Below, piece by piece: positions 1 through 5,113 of a stretch of 7,437 nucleotides of DNA. The notes under the pieces were generated by a model. That model saw only the letters and a program-made list of their open reading frames with translations. It ran no database searches and was not told where the DNA came from. How positions within the stretch are numbered: the first letter of the stretch is position 1; each line of letters begins with the position of its first letter. Made by a program: the position numbers and the translations under genes. Source of the DNA: an uncultured Bacteroidales bacterium (lineage in GTDB: Bacteria; Bacteroidota; Bacteroidia; Bacteroidales; Paludibacteraceae); assembly GCA_934725535.1 (NCBI GenBank), contig CAKVBV010000088.1, forward strand, positions 1 through 7,437, in the 5' to 3' direction.

Positions 1-158
1 ACAAATATGAATTCTATCCAACCTATAATCACCTCCACTTTACTATTTCACCCTTGTGTTTGTTTTCCTAATTACGATTATGTAAAATAGCATTCTAACA
101 AAGTCCCTATTTGCATACAATACACTTTAGTATTACACCTTATATAAGAGATGTACAA
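1..158. other. AT-rich upstream region of lon
   Basis: No coding sequence is visible. The frame of lon stays open upstream to a TTG at 111, but the added codons are AT-rich and unlike the rest of the gene, so I treat them as untranslated. I found no full match to the Bacteroidetes promoter pattern (TTG, 19-21 nt, TAnnTTTG) and no CIRCE-type heat-shock inverted repeat. The lon promoter is therefore not located. A purine stretch AAGAG at 146-150 lies 8 nt before the chosen ATG and could be a weak ribosome binding site. Confidence 0.6.
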
Positions 159-2591
159 ATGATAACCTACCTTGATGAGATATTGAATGAGGCGCAGGAT
201 TCGCAGCAGGATGTGGAATATATCCCATTGGCTGCCGACGATGATGCGACCAAAGAACCGGAACTGAACAATGGCGACGTGCTGGGCGTGTTGCCACTTC
301 GGAATATGGTTCTGTTCCCCGGTGTGTTGCTGCCCGTGACGGTGGCGCGACCGAAGTCAAAGAAATTAGTAACTACCGCTTTCAAGAACGATGCGCTATT
401 GGCTGTATGTTGCCAAAAAGCGCAAGATGTAGCAGAACCGGGCTCTGACGACCTGTATATACTAGGTACTGCGGGGCGCGTATTGCGGACATTGGATATG
501 CCTGATGGTAGTCTGATGGTGATATTGGAAGGTATGGAACGTGTTGAAATACAAGAGATTGTAAGCACAAAGCCCTACCTGAAAGCACGCGTGAAAGTGG
601 TGGAGGAAGTCTTCCCGAAGCGCAATGACAAAGAGTTCATTGCGCTGGTGAGTAGCCTGAAAGAGCAAGCGGAGAAGATTATCAAGCGCATGGAGAACCT
701 GCCTGCCGAGGCAGGAATGACACTGAGGAGCATTGACAATCCCCCTACCCTTGTGAATTACATCTGCGGGAACTTCGGCATACGCATCGCGGAAAAGCAG
801 AAACTATTGGAGGAAAGCGAGATAAAGCAACGCGCCATCGCACTATTGGAACTGCTGAATACCGAGTTGCAAATGCTTGAGATGAAGGCTGCCATCCAAA
901 ACAAAACGCGTGAGGATATCGACAAAGAGCAGCGCGAATACTATTTGCACCGTCAAATGGAGACTATTCAGAAGGAATTGGGTGACTCTGACGAGCAGAT
1001 AGTCAACGCCATGCAAGAGCGGTCGAAGCAGAAAAAATGGGGCGAGAAGATGCAACAGACTTTTGAAAGCGAGTTGAAGAAGTTGCGTCGGATGCCGTCT
1101 CATTCGCCTGAATACTCCACGCAACAGAACTATCTGGACACGCTGCTTGACCTTCCGTGGAACGAATACTCGGAAGACAATTACGATATCCGTCATGCAC
1201 AGGAGGTGCTGGACCACGACCACTACGGCATGGAGAAAGTGAAGGAGCGCATTATCGAGTACTTGGCGGTGCTGAAGATGAAAGCCGAGAGCGACAAACC
1301 GCAAGAGATGAAGGCACCGATTCTGTGCCTGTATGGTCCTCCGGGTGTGGGTAAAACAAGTCTTGGTAAGTCGATAGCAGCGGCACTGGGACGCAAATAT
1401 GCACGTATCAGTTTGGGTGGCTTGCACGACGAAGCCGAGATACGCGGGCATCGTCGTACCTACATCGGTGCCATGCCCGGACGTATCATCGAGAGTATCC
1501 GCAAAGTGCAGACCAGCAACCCCGTCTTTGTGTTGGACGAGATTGACAAAATCGGTATGGACTACAAGGGCGACCCGACCAGTGCGCTATTGGAAGTGCT
1601 TGACCCTGAGCAGAATGGCACGTTCCACGACAACTATCTGGATGTGGATTACGACCTGAGCAAGATACTCTTCATTGCCACAGCCAACTCATTGGACGGC
1701 ATTCCGCGTCCCCTACTCGACCGTATGGAACTCATTGAGATGACGGGCTACCTGCAAGAGGAGAAAGAAGAGATAGCCAAGCGTCATCTTCTGCCTAAGG
1801 AATTGGAGAACCATGGACTGAAACCTGCACAACTAAAACTCAAGAAGTCTATCATAGCCGAGATTATAGACGGCTATACACGAGAGTCGGGTGTGCGTGG
1901 TTTGGAGCGTCAAATAGCGGCAATATGCCGTAAAGTGGTAACGAAAATTGCCTTGCAAGAGCCTTATAACGTGAGCGTTACATCGGAAGACCTTGTTGCT
2001 TATCTGGGCAAGAAACGCTATTCGCGTGACTCGTGGGAAACTAACAAGTACATTGGTGTCGTTACAGGTTTGGCTTGGACACAAGTGGGCGGTGAGATAC
2101 TTTTCATTGAGACCTCTTTGTCGCCTGCGAAGACCCCTACCCTCACCCTCACGGGCAACTTGGGTGACGTGATGAAGGAGTCCGCCACCATCGCATTGGG
2201 CTACATCAAGGCACACGCCGACCAGTTCGGCATCTCGCGCAAGATGTTGGACACCCACTCCGTGCATATCCACGTGCCCGAAGGTGCCATCCCGAAAGAC
2301 GGTCCGAGCGCGGGTATCACGATGACGACGGCGTTGGTGAGTGCTTTCACTAAACGCAAGGTGCGTCCGCGTGTGGCTATGACAGGCGAGATGACACTCC
2401 GCGGCAAAGTACTGCCTATCGGCGGTGTGAAAGAGAAGATTCTTGCCGCCAAACGTGCGGGCATCACCGACATCATCCTCTGTGAGGACAACCGCAAAGA
2501 CGTGGAGGAAATCCCCGAGAAGTACTTAACAGGTCTGACTTTCCACTACGTCAAAGACATTCAAGAGGTCATTGATTTTGCACTCTTGTGA
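159..2591 (+). CDS. lon: Lon ATP-dependent serine protease (LonA type)
   Basis: Cytoplasmic AAA+ protease of 810 residues that unfolds and degrades misfolded and selected regulatory proteins as a ring-shaped homo-oligomer. Domains in order: the N-terminal substrate-recognition domain begins near residue 41 (LPLRNMVLFPG) and is followed by a charged helical stretch. The AAA+ module has Walker A GPPGVGKT at 393-400, Walker B VLDEID with D460/E461, sensor-1 N510, arginine finger R522 (LLDRME) and sensor-2 R580 (GVRGLER). The C-terminal protease domain starts near residue 610, with catalytic S717 (PKDGPSAG) and K760 (GGVKEK) spaced exactly as in E. coli Lon (S679/K722). All catalytic residues are present and the length is normal for the family. 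I chose the ATG at 159 over the in-frame TTG at 111, because the 16 extra codons are AT-rich and atypical. Alone on its strand here, it is probably monocistronic, ending at the stem-loop just downstream. Confidence 0.98.
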   Translation: MITYLDEILNEAQDSQQDVEYIPLAADDDATKEPELNNGDVLGVLPLRNMVLFPGVLLPVTVARPKSKKLVTTAFKNDALLAVCCQKAQDVAEPGSDDLYILGTAGRVLRTLDMPDGSLMVILEGMERVEIQEIVSTKPYLKARVKVVEEVFPKRNDKEFIALVSSLKEQAEKIIKRMENLPAEAGMTLRSIDNPPTLVNYICGNFGIRIAEKQKLLEESEIKQRAIALLELLNTELQMLEMKAAIQNKTREDIDKEQREYYLHRQMETIQKELGDSDEQIVNAMQERSKQKKWGEKMQQTFESELKKLRRMPSHSPEYSTQQNYLDTLLDLPWNEYSEDNYDIRHAQEVLDHDHYGMEKVKERIIEYLAVLKMKAESDKPQEMKAPILCLYGPPGVGKTSLGKSIAAALGRKYARISLGGLHDEAEIRGHRRTYIGAMPGRIIESIRKVQTSNPVFVLDEIDKIGMDYKGDPTSALLEVLDPEQNGTFHDNYLDVDYDLSKILFIATANSLDGIPRPLLDRMELIEMTGYLQEEKEEIAKRHLLPKELENHGLKPAQLKLKKSIIAEIIDGYTRESGVRGLERQIAAICRKVVTKIALQEPYNVSVTSEDLVAYLGKKRYSRDSWETNKYIGVVTGLAWTQVGGEILFIETSLSPAKTPTLTLTGNLGDVMKESATIALGYIKAHADQFGISRKMLDTHSVHIHVPEGAIPKDGPSAGITMTTALVSAFTKRKVRPRVAMTGEMTLRGKVLPIGGVKEKILAAKRAGITDIILCEDNRKDVEEIPEKYLTGLTFHYVKDIQEVIDFALL

Positions 2592-2597
2592 TAATAT

Positions 2598-2633
2598 AAA
2601 AGAGACTGCCTTTCAGCGTTGGCAGTCTCTTTT
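2598..2633 (+). terminator. Intrinsic terminator after lon, possibly bidirectional
   Basis: A perfect inverted repeat pairs 2598-2610 (AAAAGAGACTGCC) with 2621-2633, giving a 13-bp stem and a 10-nt loop. On the plus strand the stem ends in a T-run that continues to 2634, a classic Rho-independent terminator 6 nt after the lon stop codon. Read on the minus strand, the stem also ends in TTTT followed by an AT-rich stretch. It lies about 30 nt after the stop codon of the convergent gene at 2666-3205, so it may end both transcripts. A smaller hairpin (AGCGC, 3-nt loop, GCGCT) at 2643-2655 stands between it and that stop codon. Confidence 0.9.
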
Positions 2634-2665
2634 TGTTTATTCAGCGCAATGCGCTATCAGAGCAA

Positions 2666-3205
2666 CTAAATAGTCTCACCATTAGAGCCTAAAATTGTTG
2701 CTAATTTATTCACTGACGCTTGATGTTGTTCCGCATTACTTGGATGTGGATTAATGGCTTTCAGTTTATCATACTTTTGTTTTAGTCGTAGCAATAGTTG
2801 AGCATGTAAGTGGGCGAATAAGTCACAAACACAGCGGTTATTGTAAGGGCAAGATTCCTGTACTTCTGATAAGAATAATGGCGTAAGTGTCGCTGTATTG
2901 TTCTCGTAGTCTATTTCCAACTTATACCGTGCATCACTATATTCATCTGTTTTGATGATATAACCGACTATGGTAGGAGTAATTGATACCTGTGGATACT
3001 GCTGTTGTACAATATCTTCCACTGCATTCCGAAATCTGCTGCAGTCAGTGGAGCACCTACCGATACATGTTGTCGTTTGATCGGGTAATGTTAAGTGAAC
3101 ATCTGCCATACCATTTCCTATGGATGTAGCCTGTATTCGACACTGCCCATTGGGTGTATCTACTACTCCATAGTAGTAGTCACCATCTATTGATATTATT
3201 CTCAT
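2666..3205 (-). CDS. Hypothetical protein with Cys/His clusters
   Basis: A 179-residue protein I do not recognise. It has no signal peptide, lipobox or membrane segment, so it is probably cytoplasmic. The N-terminal half looks beta-rich (MRIISIDGDYYYG...). It has a cysteine cluster TCIGRCSTDC (C47, C51, C55). A second cluster, CPYNNRCVCDLFAHLH, holds C119, C125, C127, H132 and H134 and leads into a helical region, residues 132-150. The two clusters resemble metal-ligand sets (zinc, or less likely Fe-S), but the spacing does not match a family I can name; a SWIM zinc finger would need CxC...CxH, which is not satisfied. The ATG lacks a clear Shine-Dalgarno, as is usual in Bacteroidetes. The gene starts 37 bp after the lipoprotein stop codon on the same strand with no terminator between, so co-transcription is likely. 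It is clearly more AT-rich than lon and may be accessory DNA. That it is a real gene is inferred from its length, coherent composition and close fit to its neighbours. Confidence 0.75.
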   Translation of the reverse strand: MRIISIDGDYYYGVVDTPNGQCRIQATSIGNGMADVHLTLPDQTTTCIGRCSTDCSRFRNAVEDIVQQQYPQVSITPTIVGYIIKTDEYSDARYKLEIDYENNTATLTPLFLSEVQESCPYNNRCVCDLFAHLHAQLLLRLKQKYDKLKAINPHPSNAEQHQASVNKLATILGSNGETI

Positions 3206-3242
3206 TGTATCTATGAATTAGTTTAATTTGTGTAATATGTTC

Positions 3243-4280
3243 CTATAAATCTTGAACAAGACGGACGGCAGAATACATTCCACGCCAAGCACTTGAGATA
3301 TATGTGACTTGTAGGTAGTATGAATAATTATAATCGTACACCGTACTTGACCAGTATTTGCCATTGTTACTATCTGATGGGAGAAATATAGCACCTGCTT
3401 TCTCCATTTTTTCCCACTCTGATGCCGTGTAAACATTGGTTTGATAGTCATCCTTATCACCACTATTGAAAGCAATGCCTTTTGGCGACTCAAAATTGTC
3501 AGGTAAAATTATGAGACCTTGAATGTTGTTCACTTTGGCTAATCCCCATAATGCCTGTGAGTTAAGGCGACCGGAGAGTAAATACGTCCATTCATCTGCT
3601 GTCAATGTGCGCCATGTATAGGGAGAGTCATTGCCTATTTGGTTGTTTCCCCAATCAGTAAAATATGTCTTGTAGTTATCATAATCTCCCACAAACATCG
3701 GGTCATCACCTGTTCCCCAAGCGAACAAATCAATCCAACCGCTGCTGCCGATATTATCCTCGGCACTACGCCCATACACATCGTATTGGTGCTCCGCAAA
3801 ACGCCACTTGTCTGTACTCGGTTGGTATTGCAGATTCCCTTTGGAGAATTTCACATATTTGCCATCACCCACTGAAAATGCAGAACTTCCATTGGTTGAA
3901 AAGGTCTCTACATCACCATACACCGTATTGCCGTTCACTTTCGCGTACGCACAATAGTAATACTCAGTCATCGAAGACAGATTGCCAATCTCTGTAGAGA
4001 AGTTCTCATCATCCACAAACGTCCCCCTGCGCGTGCGACCATTGTGAGATGTAACCTCCTCTTCGTCCTCAGAATACATAATACCGACTTCGATGTTCTG
4101 ATACACATCGCCATACACGTAACTCAAGATAGTCACAGAGTTGTTGGTAATCTCCGTAGCCTCACCTGTTGTTACTCTTACAGACGGATTGCCATCTTTG
4201 TCCACTCCGTTCTGTTGTCCGTTGCACGCCGCGAAAGTCATTGCAGCGACGCACAACAGCATACTCGTTAGTTTTTTCAT
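3243..4280 (-). CDS. Lipoprotein: Ig-like domain plus FISUMP/DUF1566-like C-terminal domain
   Basis: A 345-residue envelope protein. The start is the ATG at 4280 (MKKLTSMLLC...), not the upstream in-frame ATG at 4358, because it opens a lipoprotein signal peptide with lipobox FAAC and lipidated C19. AGGGTG at 4287-4292 offers a weak ribosome binding site. After an acidic, Asn-rich linker, residues about 33-129 form a fibronectin-III/Ig-like domain ending YYYCAYAKVNG...YGDVETFST. Residues about 134-345 form the Bacteroides/Prevotella module VKFSKGNLQYQ, WRFAEHQYD, GWIDLFAWGT, WRTLTADEWTYLL, GLIILPDNF, GAIFLPS, KYWSST, AVRLVQDL. This resembles FISUMP/DUF1566 proteins, for which a C-type-lectin-like fold is plausible. 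The molecular role is unknown; display on the cell surface or in the periplasm with ligand binding is an inference. It is preceded by an unusually long (about 460 nt) structured leader and is followed closely by the small protein at 2666-3205. Confidence 0.92.
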   Translation of the reverse strand: MKKLTSMLLCVAAMTFAACNGQQNGVDKDGNPSVRVTTGEATEITNNSVTILSYVYGDVYQNIEVGIMYSEDEEEVTSHNGRTRRGTFVDDENFSTEIGNLSSMTEYYYCAYAKVNGNTVYGDVETFSTNGSSAFSVGDGKYVKFSKGNLQYQPSTDKWRFAEHQYDVYGRSAEDNIGSSGWIDLFAWGTGDDPMFVGDYDNYKTYFTDWGNNQIGNDSPYTWRTLTADEWTYLLSGRLNSQALWGLAKVNNIQGLIILPDNFESPKGIAFNSGDKDDYQTNVYTASEWEKMEKAGAIFLPSDSNNGKYWSSTVYDYNYSYYLQVTYISSAWRGMYSAVRLVQDL

Positions 4281-4286
4281 ACATTT

Positions 4287-4292
4287 CACCCT
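4287..4292 (-). promoter_or_regulatory. Weak Shine-Dalgarno of the lipoprotein gene
   Basis: The minus strand reads AGGGTG, 6 nt before the ATG at 4280. It supports this start over the ATG at 4358. A closer ATG at 4284 is out of frame. Confidence 0.45.
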
Positions 4293-4413
4293 GATACGTG
4301 TCGGGCACAACGTTTGTTTGCTATGGGCACTCGCGTTATCAATCATCAATATCGGCACCTGTCCACAATGCAGATTTTCTGATAATGGCTTTACCTCTAA
4401 TCTTTCATGAATT

Positions 4414-4434
4414 GACGACGCGAGCCGCGTCGTC
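4414..4434 (-). repeat. Perfect 9-bp GC-rich hairpin in the leader
   Basis: GACGACGCG at 4414-4422 pairs with CGCGTCGTC at 4426-4434 around a 3-nt loop. There is no T-run on either side, so it is not a standard terminator. It lies 134 nt before the lipoprotein start codon, in the putative leader. It could be a leader element, an mRNA-stabilising structure or a dispersed extragenic palindrome. Confidence 0.85.
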
Positions 4435-4463
4435 TCCCATTCTCATTCCCTACGGACATAAAG

Positions 4464-4511
4464 AAAGCGCAGACCTCGTGTTGCTTATTCGCAATCAGAG
4501 GCCTTCGCATT
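4464..4511 (-). repeat. Long stem-loop in the leader
   Basis: On the minus strand the arms pair as GCG (4508-4506) with CGC (4469-4467), one A/G mismatch, then AGGCCTC (4504-4498) with GAGGTCT (4477-4471, one G-U). A symmetric 3x3 internal loop follows (TGA/CAC), then TTGC (4494-4491) with GCAA (4484-4481), closing on a 6-nt loop GAATAA. Two further A-U pairs are possible outside a U/U mismatch. The arrangement is too regular to look accidental. No T-run follows directly, so I read it as an RNA structural element rather than a terminator. Confidence 0.7.
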
Positions 4512-4557
4512 GCCCTACACTCCAATAAACAACAGGAAACCTACGCTGATATGACGG

Positions 4558-4587
4558 CACACCATACCCGTAAACAGGCATAGTGTG
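4558..4587 (-). repeat. 13-bp hairpin with UUUA tetraloop
   Basis: The minus strand reads CACACTATGCCTG (4587-4575), loop TTTA, then CGGGTATGGTGTG (4570-4558). All 13 positions pair if three G-U wobbles are allowed. It sits 8 nt inside the 3' strand of the closing helix. It shares its 5' five bases with the 7-bp hairpin at 4583-4600, so the two cannot fully form together. Confidence 0.75.
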
Positions 4588-4600
4588 ACACACGTCACAC
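4583..4600. promoter_or_regulatory. Perfect TGTGA-N6-TCACA palindrome
   Basis: GTGTGAC and GTCACAC flank a 4-bp centre. Positions 4584-4599 fit the CRP/FNR-family operator consensus TGTGA-N6-TCACA exactly. AGGCAT occurs as a direct repeat on both sides (4576-4581 and 4605-4610). The site lies about 145-160 nt downstream of the predicted transcript start, an odd place for an activator site, so the RNA hairpin reading is at least as likely. Confidence 0.35.
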
Positions 4601-4749
4601 CCATAGGCATCTACTGCTACTTTGCTCTTGGAATGTATAGAAAGTTGCGAAGTTTCTGATTACAAGCCACAAAGCGTCAATAAACGCTATTCAATATGTC
4701 TAATCCACCCTGCAACGAGGACATACCCCCTTCAGCGTAGATTCGATTG

Positions 4750-4780
4750 CAAAAGTACTGCTTTTCGCGGAATTATGCAA
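4750..4780 (-). promoter_or_regulatory. Bacteroidetes-type promoter reading toward the lipoprotein gene
   Basis: On the minus strand TTG (4780-4778, inside TTTG) is followed by exactly 20 nt and then TACTTTTG (4757-4750). This matches the -33 TTG / -7 TAnnTTTG consensus established for Bacteroides primary sigma factors. Transcription should start near 4744-4746, about 465 nt before the lipoprotein start codon. The flanking sequence, with a GCAAAAGTA run and the TTATGCAAAC of the plus strand, also looks like common Bacteroidales intergenic promoters. I found no better match closer to the gene. Confidence 0.7.
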
Positions 4781-4801
4781 ACATAATATAAAAACAGTCG
4801 A

Positions 4802-4833
4802 GGTAGTATGTACCTTGTATGCACATACGTACC
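4802..4833. promoter_or_regulatory. Inverted repeat upstream of the promoter
   Basis: GGT-A-GTATGT (4802-4811) is mirrored by ACATAC-GT-ACC (4823-4833), and the inner part contains the smaller palindrome GTATG-CA-CATAC (4817-4828). It lies roughly 20-50 bp upstream of the -33 element, where activators usually bind. The operator role is inferred from position and symmetry only. Confidence 0.35.
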
Positions 4834-4889
4834 CGATGAGTTGGTAGGCAAAATAAGAATAGTCAACATAAATCAGGACAAGACATCCG

Positions 4890-4977
4890 TATCCACTCGC
4901 TATCCTCCCGCTATCCACTCGTTAATCACATACTAATATCATACTAATCACATACTAATCACATACTAATCTCATAC
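4890..4977. repeat. 11-bp tandem array, left arm (8 units)
   Basis: Eight contiguous 11-bp units in strict phase. The three outer units are of the type TATCCACTCGC (4890-4900, 4901-4911, 4912-4922). The five inner units are TAATCACATAC with minor changes (4923-4933, 4934-4944, 4945-4955, 4956-4966, 4967-4977); three of these are identical. The two types share a core CAC(T/A). There are no spacers between units, so it is not a CRISPR array, and 11 is not a multiple of three, so it is not a coding repeat. Confidence 0.95.
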
Positions 4978-4983
4978 ACTTAA

Positions 4984-5071
4984 CCCGAGGGTGGTTCGAG
5001 TGGGAATCGAGTGTTGTTTGAATGTGATTTGAATGTGATTTGAATGTGAAATGAGTGTGGTCAGGGTGTAA
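4984..5071. repeat. 11-bp tandem array, right arm (8 units, inverted)
   Basis: Eight more 11-bp units in the opposite orientation, after a 6-bp centre ACTTAA (4978-4983). Three identical copies of TTTGAATGTGA (5017-5027, 5028-5038, 5039-5049) are flanked by degenerate units such as TTCGAGTGGGA (4995-5005) and AATGAGTGTGG (5050-5060). A ninth poor unit may occupy 5072-5082. The reverse complement, TCACATTCAAA, matches the left-arm unit at 9 of 11 positions when phased as TCACATACTAA. ATGTGATT here is fully complementary to AATCACAT in the left arm, so an RNA crossing both arms could fold back. It begins about 40 bp beyond the hydrolase stop codon. Confidence 0.93.
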
Positions 5072-5113
5072 TTCGAGGAGAAAATGGTATAGGCAAGTAA
5101 ACAGAATGGGAAA

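Larger units (their letters stand above)
4537..4744 (-). ncRNA. Candidate structured RNA domain (leader element or free RNA of about 200 nt)
   Basis: A 13-bp helix closes this segment: minus-strand GAATCTACGCTGA (4744-4732) pairs with TCAGCGTAGGTTT (4549-4537), with nine contiguous Watson-Crick pairs and two G-U among the rest. Its 5' strand begins where the promoter at 4750-4780 should start transcription. Inside are a 13-bp hairpin with a UUUA loop (4587-4575 with 4570-4558), a competing 7-bp hairpin (4583-4600), a 5-bp hairpin (4684-4688 with 4673-4677), and pairing of 4725-4720 with 4700-4695. Paired ends beside a promoter are typical of riboswitch-like aptamer domains and of 6S-like RNAs. 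I see no cobalamin or TPP riboswitch, tmRNA, RNase P RNA or SRP RNA landmarks. The class is unknown; whether transcription continues into the lipoprotein gene cannot be told from sequence. Confidence 0.5.

Noticed and set aside
111..158. N-terminal extension of Lon from a TTG at 111
   Set aside because: The 16 extra codons are AT-rich, unlike the gene body, and begin with a rare start. The ATG at 159 gives a normal-length Lon.
2643..2655. Separate terminator for the 2666-3205 gene
   Set aside because: The 5-bp AGCGC/GCGCT hairpin has no T-run. The 13-bp stem at 2598-2633 is a better candidate for both directions.
4281..4358. N-terminal extension of the lipoprotein to the ATG at 4358
   Set aside because: It would bury the lipoprotein signal peptide and lipobox behind 26 unrelated residues.
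4298..4528. 76-codon plus-strand open frame in the leader region
   Set aside because: It runs antisense through two RNA stem-loops, has no recognisable domain and its composition follows the hairpins, so it is probably a chance frame.
4537..4744. Cobalamin riboswitch
   Set aside because: The size and closing helix would fit, but I cannot find the B12 box or other conserved cobalamin motifs, and the downstream gene is not a transporter.
4700..4918. 72-codon minus-strand open frame
   Set aside because: It crosses the promoter and part of the 11-bp array and shows no protein-like pattern.
4890..5082. CRISPR array
   Set aside because: The 11-bp units are contiguous with no unique spacers, change orientation at the centre and have no cas genes nearby.
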